From NCBI RefSeq assembly GCF_003384935.1, contig NZ_QTTQ01000009.1, positions 868,001 through 932,000 of the forward strand: 64,000 nucleotides of DNA. Reading direction: 5' to 3'. Shown here piece by piece: positions 1-9,171 of this stretch. Every line of letters starts with the position of its first letter. Position 1 is the stretch's first letter. Under the pieces are notes generated by a model. It was not told the DNA's origin and ran no database searches. It saw only the letters and a list, made by a program, of their open reading frames with translations. The DNA comes from Lutibacter oceani (lineage in GTDB: Bacteria; Bacteroidota; Bacteroidia; Flavobacteriales; Flavobacteriaceae). The translations under genes and the position numbers were made by a program.

Positions 1-2
1 CT

Positions 3-236
3 GGTAAAATTAAATTTACAGCAGACAGTGATGCTATTTTAACTAAAGGTATTGTAGCAATTTTATTACGCGTTTTTAACAACCAAAAACCTCAGGATAT
101 TTTAGAGGCAGACTTATACTTTATTGATGAAATTGGTTTAAAAGAGCACCTTTCACCAACAAGAGCAAATGGGTTGGTTTCTATGATTAAACAAATAAAA
201 TTATACGCATTAGCTTTTCAATCGAAATTAAGTTAA
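3..236 (+). CDS. sufE: SufE family Fe-S cluster assembly protein (3' end only)
   Basis: An open frame enters from the left edge and ends at the TAA at 234-236, giving the last 77 residues of a protein. The visible part includes the SufE-like C-terminal pattern with 'DADAI'-type residues (here ADSDAILTKGI), then 'LSPTRANG' and a closing basic helix. SufE accepts persulfide sulfur from the cysteine desulfurase SufS and passes it to the SufBCD scaffold in the cytoplasm. The catalytic Cys lies upstream of the window, so activity cannot be judged. The next two genes, a SufT-like protein and DUF2480, follow at short spacing, which fits a suf locus. The identification rests on the C-terminal pattern and context. 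Confidence 0.75.
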   Translation, partial: GKIKFTADSDAILTKGIVAILLRVFNNQKPQDILEADLYFIDEIGLKEHLSPTRANGLVSMIKQIKLYALAFQSKLS

Positions 237-242
237 TAATTG

Positions 243-250
243 TATATTTG
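243..250 (+). promoter_or_regulatory. Candidate -7 box for the sufT-like gene
   Basis: TATATTTG matches the Bacteroidota -7 consensus TAnnTTTG and lies 37 bases before the ATG at 288. No clear -33 TTTG is seen. Confidence 0.45.
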
Positions 251-287
251 CTCTTATTTAGAATGAATATAAAGAAAGGTTTTATAC

Positions 288-608
288 ATGAGTAGCACTA
301 GAGTTGAAGAGTTAGGAAACAAAATAGTAGAAGTTTTAAAAACTATTTATGATCCAGAAATTCCTGTTGACATATTTGAATTAGGCTTAATTTATGATGT
401 TATGGTTAGTGAAAACAATGATGTTAAAATATTAATGACCCTTACATCACCTAATTGCCCTGTTGCAGAAACATTACCTGTTGAAATTGAAGAAAAAGTA
501 AAAACAATTGAAGAAGTTAAAGATGCTATAGTTGAAATTACTTTTGACCCAATGTGGACACAAGATATGATGAGTGAAGAAGCTAAATTAGAATTAGGTT
601 TTTTATAA
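288..608 (+). CDS. SufT-like MIP18 family (DUF59) Fe-S assembly protein
   Basis: A 106-residue single-domain protein of the MIP18/DUF59 family. These proteins take part in maturation of Fe-S proteins, and the SUF-linked members are called SufT. Seen here are the family's 'IYDPEIPVDIFELGLIYD' start, the conserved 'TLTSPNCPVAETLP' segment with its single Cys, and a 'PMWTQDMMSEEAKLELG' C-terminus that is typical of the family. The length is normal. It lies 51 bases after sufE and abuts the DUF2480 gene, whose ATG directly follows its TAA. Its role is probably in carrier steps of cluster delivery; no enzymatic motif is present. Confidence 0.85.
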   Translation: MSSTRVEELGNKIVEVLKTIYDPEIPVDIFELGLIYDVMVSENNDVKILMTLTSPNCPVAETLPVEIEEKVKTIEEVKDAIVEITFDPMWTQDMMSEEAKLELGFL

Positions 609-1115
609 ATGGCTGATGAAATTTTAAATAGAGTAGCTAAAAGTAGCCTCAAAACAATAGACCTAGAGGATTATTATCCAAAAGGTATAAGAACAGTTAT
701 TGATATTAAAGATTGGTTGTTTCATGAACTTATTTTGAAGGAATCCGATTTCCGAGAACATTTAAATAATCATGACTGGAGTCAATATAAAAATCATTTT
801 ATTGCTTTAACTTGTTCTTCAGATGCAATAATTCCTTCCTGGGCATATATGCTAATTACTACTTTTATAGCACCATTTGCTAAAAAAACTATAGTTGGAA
901 ATTTAACTATTTTAGAAACATCAATTTTTCAAGATATTCTTCAAAAAATAAATTTAGAAGAGTTTAAAGGAAAACCAGTAATTATTAAAGGTTGCGCCAA
1001 CAAGCCCATTCCCGAAACTGCTTATATTCAGTTAATTGAAAAATTGCAACCAATTGCTAAATCAATTATGTTTGGTGAAGCTTGCTCTACAGTTCCTCTC
1101 TTTAAACGTAAATAA
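609..1115 (+). CDS. DUF2480 family protein
   Basis: A 168-residue soluble protein recognisable as DUF2480, a family found in Bacteroidota next to suf genes. There is no signal peptide or membrane segment. Four Cys residues are present, including 'CSSDAIIPSWA', 'KGCANKPIP' and 'GEACSTVP'; the last two fall in conserved C-terminal segments and could bind a metal or cluster, but this is inference. It begins immediately after the SufT-like stop codon, so the two are surely co-transcribed and probably translationally coupled. The biochemical role is unknown. Confidence 0.8.
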   Translation: MADEILNRVAKSSLKTIDLEDYYPKGIRTVIDIKDWLFHELILKESDFREHLNNHDWSQYKNHFIALTCSSDAIIPSWAYMLITTFIAPFAKKTIVGNLTILETSIFQDILQKINLEEFKGKPVIIKGCANKPIPETAYIQLIEKLQPIAKSIMFGEACSTVPLFKRK

Positions 1116-1158
1116 TACATTTTTTATCTTTTTCATTTAAAATATTCTTAATATTTTA

Positions 1159-1166
1159 TATTTTTG
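1159..1166 (+). promoter_or_regulatory. Candidate -7 box for the first DUF3078 gene
   Basis: TATTTTTG fits TAnnTTTG, 33 bases before the ATG at 1200. Confidence 0.45.
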
Positions 1167-1199
1167 CTTGCTTAAATTATAATATTCAACACGAATTTT

Positions 1200-2075
1200 A
1201 TGAAAAAAGTAGCCTTTTTAATACTTATTTTAAATTTTTCAATTTTATTTTCACAAGAAAATAAGCCTACTACACCAAAAAAAAGTTGGACTACAAAAGG
1301 AAAAGTATCTTTCTTGTTTAACCAATCTGCATTTTCTAATTGGGTTGCAAGAGGTGAAAATACTTTAGCAGGTAATATTGGTATTAACTATAACTTTAAT
1401 TATGCAAAAGGAAAATACACTTGGAAAAATAACATTTTAACTTCATACGGTTTAACAAAAAGTAAAAACACAGAATTTGAAAAGAAAACAGATGACAGGT
1501 TAGAATTTAACTCCTTATTAGGTATAAATGCTGAAAGTTATTGGTATTATTCAGTGCTGTTTAATTTTAAAACACAATTTACCAAAGGTTTTAAATACAG
1601 CAAAGATGAAAATGGAAAAGAAATTAGAACGGAACACACCAACTTTTTTTCACCTGCTACTTTTTTAATTGGACCGGGTATGTTATGGGAAAAAAATGAA
1701 AATTTTAAATTCAATATTGCTCCAGCAACCACAAAATTAGTAATTGTAGATAAAAATTTCACGTTGCCTAATAGTGCTTATTTTGGGGTTGAGGAAGGTG
1801 AAAATACACGTTTAGAGTTAGGTTTTAATGCTTCGGGAAGATTAAAAGTTGATTTAATGGAAAACATTTCAATGGAGCAACTTATAAATTTATATGCTAA
1901 CTATTTAGAAAATCCGGAAAATATTGATATTGATTATACCATGAATTTGGTAATGAAAATAAATAATCACTTTACAACAAATTTAATTTTTCAAACTATT
2001 TATGATGACAATGCCTTTGAAGGGTTTCAAATTAGAGAAGTTTTTGGGTTAAGTTTTAACTACGATTTTAAATAA
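1200..2075 (+). CDS. DUF3078 domain outer-membrane-type protein
   Basis: A 291-residue protein of the DUF3078 family, with unknown function in Bacteroidota. An N-terminal signal peptide (about residues 1-18, ending LFSQ) predicts export. The rest alternates polar and aromatic residues in short segments typical of a beta barrel (e.g. 'NNILTSYGL', 'LGINAESYWYYSVLFNFKTQF') and ends in 'LSFNYDFK', close to the aromatic end expected of an outer-membrane protein. The family hallmark 'FNQSAFSNWVARGENT' near residue 45 is present. It has its own candidate promoter. A second DUF3078 paralogue follows at 2447, but the two are only distantly similar. Confidence 0.8.
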   Translation: MKKVAFLILILNFSILFSQENKPTTPKKSWTTKGKVSFLFNQSAFSNWVARGENTLAGNIGINYNFNYAKGKYTWKNNILTSYGLTKSKNTEFEKKTDDRLEFNSLLGINAESYWYYSVLFNFKTQFTKGFKYSKDENGKEIRTEHTNFFSPATFLIGPGMLWEKNENFKFNIAPATTKLVIVDKNFTLPNSAYFGVEEGENTRLELGFNASGRLKVDLMENISMEQLINLYANYLENPENIDIDYTMNLVMKINNHFTTNLIFQTIYDDNAFEGFQIREVFGLSFNYDFK

Positions 2076-2446
2076 AAAAAATATCACTAAATAATTTATG
2101 AATAAGATTTTATTCTTAAGTATCTTATTCATAATTATTACAATCCTGTTTTAGTTATTAAATAACAGACTGCCTAACTCCAATAAGTTTTTTGACAGTT
2201 ACTTTTTATATGTCTTTGTGAGAAAGGTATAACCGAAGTAATTACATAAATAGTATTTCAAATTTTCTCTTCAATAAAAACAAGAAATTGGTTCATTGTT
2301 TTTTTTACTAACTTTAGTAATTGTAAAAATATCTGAATAAGGTTTTAGAGTAATATTAGAAAAATATCTAGTGTCTTTTTTCTAATTTTTTGATCTTATC
2401 TATAATTTTTTAAAACATTAAAAAATCTAAATTTAAAAAAAACATT
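2076..2446. other. 371-base intergenic region between the two DUF3078 genes
   Basis: No convincing gene is present. It contains an 11-bp inverted repeat (2098-2108 / 2122-2132) and a 9-bp inverted repeat followed by T residues (2356-2364 / 2377-2385). An 18-codon frame at 2098-2154 (start ATG, stop TAG) would make a wholly hydrophobic peptide, MNKILFLSILFIIITILF, resembling a signal peptide with nothing after it. The remainder is AT-rich without recognisable features. Confidence 0.4.
2356..2390 (+). terminator. Weak terminator or attenuator-like hairpin
   Basis: TTAGAAAAA (2356-2364) and TTTTTCTAA (2377-2385) can form a 9-bp stem with a 12-base loop, followed by a run of T. It lies 60 bases before the second DUF3078 gene, so it might end transcription from upstream or act in the leader. 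The stem has very little GC. Confidence 0.3.
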
Positions 2447-3367
2447 ATGAGAAAAGTAATTTTAGCAATTGTATTTATGTTTTCAATAACATATTCAAAT
2501 GCACAAACATTAGATGAATTAAAAGCCGAACAAGGGCCTAAAAAAGATTCAATTGCAGCTTTACAAGCTAAAGTAAATGCCATACAGCGTAAAATAAATG
2601 CACTTCCTGGCTGGAAAAAAGGAGCATTTGGTACCATTGGTGGAAATCTTTCTGGATTCGATAATTGGTATTCTAAGGGAAAGCCAAATTCATCAACAGG
2701 AAACATAGGCTTTACAGTAAATGCTTTTGCAAATTTGTTGGAAGAAAAGTTTTTTTGGAGAAATTCAGCAAATGTAAATTTAAGTTGGGTGAAATTTGAT
2801 GATAAAGACGACCCTACAGACAATAAAGATTTTCAAGAAGCTACAGATGTTTTTAGTATTACTTCTTTATATGGACATAAATTAAGCGATAAATTTGCGA
2901 TTTCAACTTTAGGTGAGTACAAAACTACTATTTTAAGTAATTTTAATGATCCTGGTTATTTGGATCTTGGAGTTGGTGCCACTTGGACACCAATTACAGA
3001 TTTAGTTGTTGTTATTCATCCAATGAACTACAATTTTGTATTCAGTAAAGGAGAAACTATTTTCGAGTCTTCTTTAGGTGCTAAAATAGTTGCTGATTAT
3101 ACCAAACAATTGGGAGCTGTAAAATTTAAAACAAATCTTTCTGCATTTCAAAGTTACAAAAGTGCTGATTATTCTAACTGGACTTGGACAAACTCTTTTG
3201 GTTATACCTTATGGAAAGGTATTGGTGTAGGATTTGATTTAGGACTTAGAAAAAACAAACAAGAAGCATTAAATTTTGCTCTTATTGATGATGCTACTGT
3301 AACTTTTAACAATGTTGATAATGAACTACAAACGTATTGGACGTTTGGTTTAAACTATTCTTTTTAA
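2447..3367 (+). CDS. DUF3078 domain protein with N-terminal coiled coil
   Basis: A 306-residue DUF3078 protein. A signal peptide (residues 1-20, ending YSNAQ) is followed by a short heptad-like stretch (about 21-50, 'LDELKAEQGPKKDSIAALQAKVNAIQ' region) and then the DUF3078 barrel-like domain with the hallmark 'GGNLSGFDNWYSKGKPNSSTG' region near residues 64-86. It ends in 'FGLNYSF', an aromatic C-terminus expected of an outer-membrane barrel. The N-terminal coiled coil distinguishes it from the paralogue at 1200. Function is unknown; an outer-membrane location is inferred. Confidence 0.8.
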   Translation: MRKVILAIVFMFSITYSNAQTLDELKAEQGPKKDSIAALQAKVNAIQRKINALPGWKKGAFGTIGGNLSGFDNWYSKGKPNSSTGNIGFTVNAFANLLEEKFFWRNSANVNLSWVKFDDKDDPTDNKDFQEATDVFSITSLYGHKLSDKFAISTLGEYKTTILSNFNDPGYLDLGVGATWTPITDLVVVIHPMNYNFVFSKGETIFESSLGAKIVADYTKQLGAVKFKTNLSAFQSYKSADYSNWTWTNSFGYTLWKGIGVGFDLGLRKNKQEALNFALIDDATVTFNNVDNELQTYWTFGLNYSF

Positions 3368-3395
3368 AAAATTTAGTTAAATTTTAATAATAAAT

Positions 3396-3430
3396 GCCTA
3401 ACATATTTTCATTACTTGTTAGGCTTTTTT
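3396..3430 (+). terminator. Intrinsic terminator after the second DUF3078 gene
   Basis: GCCTAACA (3396-3403) pairs with TGTTAGGC (3417-3424) and is followed directly by six T residues. Confidence 0.75.
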
Positions 3431-3532
3431 GCGTTTACTCTTTTCATATTATATGGTTTTGCTGTACAAGAGTTTTCAAAAATTCATAACTTTATTATTA
3501 TACAAGTAATTTTTTTCTATAATTATTTGATA

Positions 3533-3540
3533 TAAATTTG
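3533..3540 (+). promoter_or_regulatory. Candidate -7 box for ggt
   Basis: TAAATTTG fits TAnnTTTG, 25 bases before the ATG at 3566. Confidence 0.45.
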
Positions 3541-3565
3541 TTTACAACCTATAAAATCTTCAATT

Positions 3566-5245
3566 ATGAAATATTTATTAATAGTTATTATAGCATTTTC
3601 TTCATTTCAAATGTTTGCACAAGACAGAATTACAGGGGAAAATTTTGTTACACGATCAGAAGTAATTGCAAAAAACGGAATGGTCGCAACATCACACCCT
3701 TTAGCTACTCAAGTAGGTATTGATATTTTGAAACAGGGCGGTTCTGCAATTGATGCTGCCATTGCAGCCAATGCAGCTCTAGGATTAATGGAACCAACAG
3801 GAAGTGGTATTGGTGGAGACTTATTTGCTATAGTTTGGGATGCAAAAACCCAAAAATTACACGGTTTAAATGCAAGTGGTAGGTCTCCCGAAAATTTAAC
3901 CTTAAAATATTTTCGAGACAATAATTATAAAAAAATACCATCTTTAGGCCCCTTACCTGTTAGTGTACCCGGTTGTGTTGATGGTTGGTTTGAATTGCAT
4001 TCTAAATTTGGAAAATTACCAATGAATAAAATTTTAGCTCCAGCTATTAATTATGCAAATGAAGGCTTTCCAGTTACCGAATTAATTGGGTATTATTTAC
4101 AACGTTCTGTTCCTTATTTAGGCAGTAAATTTCCCAATGTATTAGAAACGTATACTATAAATGGTAAAGTGCCTTCAAAAGGAACAATTTTTAAAAATCC
4201 GTATTTAGCAACTACCTATTCTAAAATAGCCAAAGAAGGTCGTGATGCTTTTTATAAAGGAGCAATAGCAAGAACAATTGTTAATTTTATAAAAGAACAA
4301 GGAGGATTTTTATCGTATAATGATTTAGCAACTCACAAATCTGAATGGGTACAGCCAGTTTCAGTAAATTATAGAGGTTTTGATGTATGGGAATTGCCAC
4401 CAAACGGACAAGGAATTGCTGCTTTACAAATGCTCAATATTATTGAACAATATGATTTTACAAATATTGAATTTGGCTCGGCTGAACACATTCATATAGT
4501 TACCGAAGCTAAAAAACTGGCTTTTGAAGATAGAGCAAAATACTATGCAGATATGGATTTTGCGAAAGTACCAGTTCAAGAATTATTGGATAAAGCATAT
4601 GCGAAAAATAGAAAAAAATTAATTACTGAAAAGGCTGGGAAATACAATGCGGGAGAAATTAGTGCTGGTGAAACAATATATTTAACGGTAGCCGATAAAG
4701 ACGGAAATATGGTTTCTTTTATACAAAGTAATTATAGAGGAATGGGTTCTGGAATGGTTCCTCCAAAATTAGGTTTTATGTTACAAGATCGCGGTGAATT
4801 ATTTACGCTAGAAGAAGGGAAATTTAATACGTATGCTCCTAAAAAAAGACCTTTTCATACTATTATTCCAGCATTTATAACAAAAAACGGAAAGCCTTAT
4901 GTAAGTTTTGGTGTTATGGGTGGTGATTTTCAACCACAAGGTCATGTTCAAATAGTAATGAACTTGGTAGATTTTGGAATGAATTTGCAGGAAGCCGGAG
5001 ATGCTCCAAGAATTGAACACGCAGGTTCTTCTTCACCAACAGGTGAGGTTGCAGCTAATAAAGGTGAAATTAAATTAGAAAGCGGTATTTCGTTTAATGA
5101 AATTAGAAAATTAATTTCTAGGGGTCATAAAGTTGGTTATGGGGGAAGTTTTGGTGGCTATCAGGCAATTATGTTCGATGCCGAAAACGAAGTTTATTTG
5201 GGCGCTTCTGAATCTAGAAAAGACGGACAGGCTGGAGGTTATTAA
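3566..5245 (+). CDS. ggt: Gamma-glutamyltranspeptidase, periplasmic
   Basis: A 559-residue Ntn-hydrolase that cleaves the gamma-glutamyl bond of glutathione and related peptides. A signal peptide (about residues 1-18, ending FAQ) predicts the periplasm. The protein shows the family order: 'MVATSHPLATQVGIDILKQGG' region, 'GSGIGGDLFAIVWD', 'GRSPENLT', 'PVSVPGCVDGW', and the autoprocessing site. The catalytic Thr is at about residue 370 in 'GETIYLTVADKDGN', a variant of the E. coli TTHYSVVD motif closer to YwrD-type enzymes. 'GVMGGDFQPQGHVQ' and a Gly-rich C-terminus complete the small subunit. I chose the ATG at 3566 because it starts the signal peptide. The gene stands alone between a promoter box and a strong bidirectional terminator. 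Confidence 0.93.
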   Translation: MKYLLIVIIAFSSFQMFAQDRITGENFVTRSEVIAKNGMVATSHPLATQVGIDILKQGGSAIDAAIAANAALGLMEPTGSGIGGDLFAIVWDAKTQKLHGLNASGRSPENLTLKYFRDNNYKKIPSLGPLPVSVPGCVDGWFELHSKFGKLPMNKILAPAINYANEGFPVTELIGYYLQRSVPYLGSKFPNVLETYTINGKVPSKGTIFKNPYLATTYSKIAKEGRDAFYKGAIARTIVNFIKEQGGFLSYNDLATHKSEWVQPVSVNYRGFDVWELPPNGQGIAALQMLNIIEQYDFTNIEFGSAEHIHIVTEAKKLAFEDRAKYYADMDFAKVPVQELLDKAYAKNRKKLITEKAGKYNAGEISAGETIYLTVADKDGNMVSFIQSNYRGMGSGMVPPKLGFMLQDRGELFTLEEGKFNTYAPKKRPFHTIIPAFITKNGKPYVSFGVMGGDFQPQGHVQIVMNLVDFGMNLQEAGDAPRIEHAGSSSPTGEVAANKGEIKLESGISFNEIRKLISRGHKVGYGGSFGGYQAIMFDAENEVYLGASESRKDGQAGGY

Positions 5246-5280
5246 ATTTTTAGATATTTAATTGTAAATGTATAAAAAGA

Positions 5281-5306
5281 AAAGACCGCTTTTAAAAGCG
5301 GTCTTT
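5281..5306. terminator. Bidirectional intrinsic terminator
   Basis: A perfect 26-base palindrome (AAAGACCGCTTTT then its complement) sits between the convergent ggt and lipoprotein genes, with A-rich sequence on its left and T-rich sequence on its right. Confidence 0.9.
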
Positions 5307-5334
5307 ATATTTTTAAGAAAAAATAAGGTTTAAC

Positions 5335-6423
5335 TTATTGAAGAACGTAAGCTCCTCCAGATAAAACAACTTTCATTTCCCATACTTCTGCAGCACCAGA
5401 ATAAACATCGTATTTTATAGCAAATTTTTGCCCTTCAGCCATTCCTGGGAAGTTATTAAATAGTACGATATTGATATACGCTAGTATTGACTCAGGAGAT
5501 TCATAATTGTCGTTACCCTCTCTAACGTCAAAATTATTATAGTACCCAGGGTCTCCATATTCAGTTCCTAAAGAATCATAATCGGCTTGAGTTAACGTGT
5601 ATTTAATAGTGTTGTCTGGAACCCAAACACTACCGTCATGACCAAACTTAATTGTTTCTTTAGAAACATTATTATATTTAGACCAAGTTGAACCATCAAA
5701 AACGTAATTATTTACATAACTTTTTGTAACACCACCACCTTTATATAATTCATACATTGCTTGTACAATGTCTCCTGCACTTTTTGGGCTAAATTTAAAA
5801 ATGTCTGGCAATGCTAATGGTATTTTTAGAGCAGCTTCATCATGGCTTGAAAAGTTAGGGTAGCTTTCTCCCATTGCTTTGTACTCATCTTCTGTAAATC
5901 CAGCAAATCTAATCCATTCACCATTTTCAAATAAGAAACCATCTGTTAATGTACTTTCACCACCTGCGTAAAAACGATATCTTAAAGAATAAAAATCTCC
6001 ATTATTTGGTGTTGGATATGTAGCGTCTAAATAATTAAAAATATGGTAATCTCTATCAAAATTCCCATAAGTTTTCCCAGTTATAGCATTGTGTTCATCA
6101 TCACTTAATTCATAAACATCAGCACTTGGAGAGCTTAATGGATTGTATAATTTAAAAGTAACGGTTGCTAAAGAACCATCTCCCCATACCGGGTATTTAT
6201 CAGCTAATAACATTGGTATCATCGATTTAGCATCGTCGATAGAGCTGAAATTACCATATGATAAGTCTAATTCATCATAATCTTCATCACTCATTTCAAA
6301 TACAATCTCACCCGTTATAATTTCATTTTGAGCATCGATAGCATCATGAATATCTTCCATAGGATCACAACTGGTAGTTAATACCATTGTGAATGCCATT
6401 ATTAAATAAATTATTTTTTTCAT
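5335..6423 (-). CDS. Lipoprotein with four tandem repeats, paired with a TonB receptor
   Basis: A 362-residue lipoprotein; the signal peptide ends in the lipobox LTTSC with Cys19, followed by an acidic stretch (DPMEDIHD) that could serve as a surface-export signal. The mature part is made of four divergent repeats of about 75-90 residues that begin near 41, 112, 176 and 275. Each has a 'S/T-x-x-x-D/E-Y' start, then a 'YGNF' or 'YxNF' motif (YGNFSS, YGNFDR, YPNFSS, YNNFDV), an amphipathic helix ending near 'FP' or 'YP', and a strand with 'Y.LY' or 'Y.VYSG'. It follows the TonB receptor by 14 bases and is probably its substrate-binding partner. I do not recognise a named family; the substrate is unknown. 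Confidence 0.75.
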   Translation of the reverse strand: MKKIIYLIMAFTMVLTTSCDPMEDIHDAIDAQNEIITGEIVFEMSDEDYDELDLSYGNFSSIDDAKSMIPMLLADKYPVWGDGSLATVTFKLYNPLSSPSADVYELSDDEHNAITGKTYGNFDRDYHIFNYLDATYPTPNNGDFYSLRYRFYAGGESTLTDGFLFENGEWIRFAGFTEDEYKAMGESYPNFSSHDEAALKIPLALPDIFKFSPKSAGDIVQAMYELYKGGGVTKSYVNNYVFDGSTWSKYNNVSKETIKFGHDGSVWVPDNTIKYTLTQADYDSLGTEYGDPGYYNNFDVREGNDNYESPESILAYINIVLFNNFPGMAEGQKFAIKYDVYSGAAEVWEMKVVLSGGAYVLQ

Positions 6424-6437
6424 TGTCTTATGTTTTT

Positions 6438-8957
6438 TTAAAATTTAATTTTAGCACTTACGTTAAAAGTTCTTCCATATCCGTACCAAACAAGTGCAGT
6501 TTCGTCAACTGAACCATTACCATCTGTTGCATCTGCTATATACTGTGTATCAAATACATTATTCATTCTACCTATTAATGTAGCATCTAAGTCACCAATT
6601 TTAAATCCGTGTCTCACACTCATATCAAAAGTTGTATAATTAGGCGCTTTCCATGCTTGTGGCCCTACAGAACCTCTTGAGTTAGGGTCGTATCTAGCAT
6701 ATAAATCAGCAAAATAGTTAAAGTCAACTGTAAAGTTTGTTTTATCCATTAATTCATAATCAAAACCTAAAGAAGCAGTTGTTTGTGCTGCATCAGAAAC
6801 TTTTAAACCTGCAATAAATAAGTCAACAGTTTGTACTAAGTTTTGTTCTTCATCAAAAATTTGAACATTTGTTACATCGTTATCCCACGTCCAATCACCT
6901 AAAGAAAGCATTCCAATAATGCTTAATTTATTTCCTGGTCTATACGTAAAATCAAACTCTGCACCTTGGTGAATTGCATTAACACCTAAAATATTTGCTG
7001 AATTAAATGATCCGTCTGGGTTTTGAAAACCTCTAGTTAAAGTTCTATCTTTCCATTCGGTTCTATAAATATTAACATTTGCAGCAAAAGTAGCACCTCT
7101 AAATCCATAGCCTAATTCAGTACTAAATATTTTTTGGTTTTCAGCATCAGCATTTATGTGATCATTGTCAAATTGTAAGAATACAGCATCAAAACCTGGT
7201 GCTTTTTCAAAATATCCAACATTAGCAAACACATTATGTTGATCATTAATATTGTAGTTAGCTCCTCCTTTTACACTAAACCCTGTGAAATTGTATTTAT
7301 CAGTTTCTTGATTTCCTGGTAAGTATTGGAAATAATCTATTCTTTTGTAAGATGTATTGGAAACAGCTGCAGAAATAAAACCAGCAACATTATCTCTATC
7401 ATATTCTAATTGAGTGAAAAGACCTTGCCATCCAACTTCACCATCATTCCAATAATCACGTTTGTCTCCAACTTTTAATGCAGCATTAGGGTTGTTTACG
7501 TTACTGTTGTCAAGAGCATAATCTGCACCTAATAAATCTGTAACTTCTGAGAAGTGTTTTCCTGTATAATCTCTAATATCAACACCAGCAATTAAAGATA
7601 CATTTTCGTTTAAATCAGTTTTTAGTGTAGATAATACACCAAACCAACTATGGTCATTTCTTGAAGCTCTTAAATATGCTTCAGCACCTAAAGAACCATT
7701 TGCACGATTTATTGCAACAATATTATCAATATCTATTGGTTGGTCATCACCACCAATTCTTTGTTGGAATAAACTTGTGTTACCAGCAGTACCACCACCT
7801 CCTCCTGTTCCCCAGGAAGCATATAATGCAGTAGACACATTAGTTTTGTCACTAATAGTCCAGTAATGATTTAAAGAAGTTTGTGATTTGTGGTAGAAAT
7901 TATCTTCAACATTCACAACATTACCATCTCTAAGTCCCCAGTTTGGATTAAATTTTATACCACTCTCTGCATTTCTATAGGTAGAAATTAAGCTTTGATT
8001 TTGTCTCTGACCATGCCATTGTGGAGCACCAAAAGAAGTAAGTGCAATTTTGTGGTTGTCATTAATTTGTTTTGAAATATTAACAAAGTAGTTGTAACCT
8101 TCAAATTGAGTTCCATCTACATAACCATCACCTTTTGTTTTTGAAGCAGAAACAGTTGCAGCAAAACCATTGTCTAACAATCCAGTAGAAACAGTTGCGC
8201 CATATTTTTGGTAACCATCATTACCAACAGCAGTAAAAATATTTCCACCTTTTTCTACATCAGTAGTTTTAGATAAAATATTTACTGTACCACCAATAGA
8301 AGGCACAGCTAATTTAGAAGCTCCTAAACCTCTTTGTACCTGCATAGCACTAGTAACGTCAGCTAAACCAGCCCAATTAGACCAGTAAACTCTACCATTT
8401 TCCATATCATTTACAGGAACACCATTAATCATAACGGCAACATTTTCAGAATTAAATCCTCTTAATGTTAATCTACCATCACCAAAACCACCACCCGATT
8501 TAGTAGCATAAACACCTGGAGTAGATTTTAAAATTTCAGGAAATTCTTGAGAACCTAATTTGTTTTCAATAACCTCTGCTTTTACAGTTGAAACTGCAAC
8601 TGGTGTTTTTCTGTCAATAGCAAAAGAAGTTGCCGTAATAATAATTTCTTCTAACGATTCTGCAGAAGGATTTAATGCAATTGATCCAAAGTTTTTAGAT
8701 CCATTGAAAGTTAAATTTTTAGCTTCATATCCAACAAATGAAACCAAAATAGTACCACTAGAATCTGAAGTTTCTAATGTAAAATTTCCATCAAAATCTG
8801 TAGAAACTCCTGTGCTAGATCCTTTAACAACAATAGAAGCTCCAGGTAAAGGTTGACTTGTTTCATCAACTACTTTTCCAGTAAGTTTTGTTTGAGCAAA
8901 AATAGTAGCTGAAGTACATAATACCACTACCATTAATAAATTTTTAAATTTTCTCAT
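6438..8957 (-). CDS. TonB-dependent outer membrane receptor
   Basis: An 839-residue receptor. A signal peptide (1-21, ending IFAQ) is followed by a carboxypeptidase-like regulatory domain (about 23-107, with 'GKVVDETSQPLPGASIVVKG' and 'FDGNFTLE'), a plug domain (about 115-230, including 'LRGFNSENVAVMINGVPVND' and 'SIGGTVNILSK') and a long beta barrel that ends in 'FNVSAKIKF'. Such receptors import large or scarce ligands using TonB energy. It lacks the typical SusC length (about 1,000) and there is no SusD; the partner is the repeat lipoprotein downstream. A -7-like CATTTTTG is at about 8990-8997 (one mismatch). The 214 bases upstream hold nothing else that I can support. Confidence 0.92.
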   Translation of the reverse strand: MRKFKNLLMVVVLCTSATIFAQTKLTGKVVDETSQPLPGASIVVKGSSTGVSTDFDGNFTLETSDSSGTILVSFVGYEAKNLTFNGSKNFGSIALNPSAESLEEIIITATSFAIDRKTPVAVSTVKAEVIENKLGSQEFPEILKSTPGVYATKSGGGFGDGRLTLRGFNSENVAVMINGVPVNDMENGRVYWSNWAGLADVTSAMQVQRGLGASKLAVPSIGGTVNILSKTTDVEKGGNIFTAVGNDGYQKYGATVSTGLLDNGFAATVSASKTKGDGYVDGTQFEGYNYFVNISKQINDNHKIALTSFGAPQWHGQRQNQSLISTYRNAESGIKFNPNWGLRDGNVVNVEDNFYHKSQTSLNHYWTISDKTNVSTALYASWGTGGGGGTAGNTSLFQQRIGGDDQPIDIDNIVAINRANGSLGAEAYLRASRNDHSWFGVLSTLKTDLNENVSLIAGVDIRDYTGKHFSEVTDLLGADYALDNSNVNNPNAALKVGDKRDYWNDGEVGWQGLFTQLEYDRDNVAGFISAAVSNTSYKRIDYFQYLPGNQETDKYNFTGFSVKGGANYNINDQHNVFANVGYFEKAPGFDAVFLQFDNDHINADAENQKIFSTELGYGFRGATFAANVNIYRTEWKDRTLTRGFQNPDGSFNSANILGVNAIHQGAEFDFTYRPGNKLSIIGMLSLGDWTWDNDVTNVQIFDEEQNLVQTVDLFIAGLKVSDAAQTTASLGFDYELMDKTNFTVDFNYFADLYARYDPNSRGSVGPQAWKAPNYTTFDMSVRHGFKIGDLDATLIGRMNNVFDTQYIADATDGNGSVDETALVWYGYGRTFNVSAKIKF

Positions 8958-9171
8958 GTTTAAATTTTAATTTGAATTAAATGTCTTGCAAAAATGCAAT
9001 TTTTTGTTGACTCTATCTTTAATTAAATGTTAAAATTTAACAAATAATTAAGAAAATTAAAGATACGAAAAACTCATACTTTAACTGATAATCAAGCAGA
9101 TAAATATTAACAAATATTAATTAAAACTTAAGAAATTGTTAAAAACTTTATTTTTTTATTAAAAAAGTATT

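Noticed and set aside
3538-3723. Plus-strand frame of 61 residues at the start of ggt
   Set aside because: It lies in another frame over the ggt signal peptide and has no conserved features.
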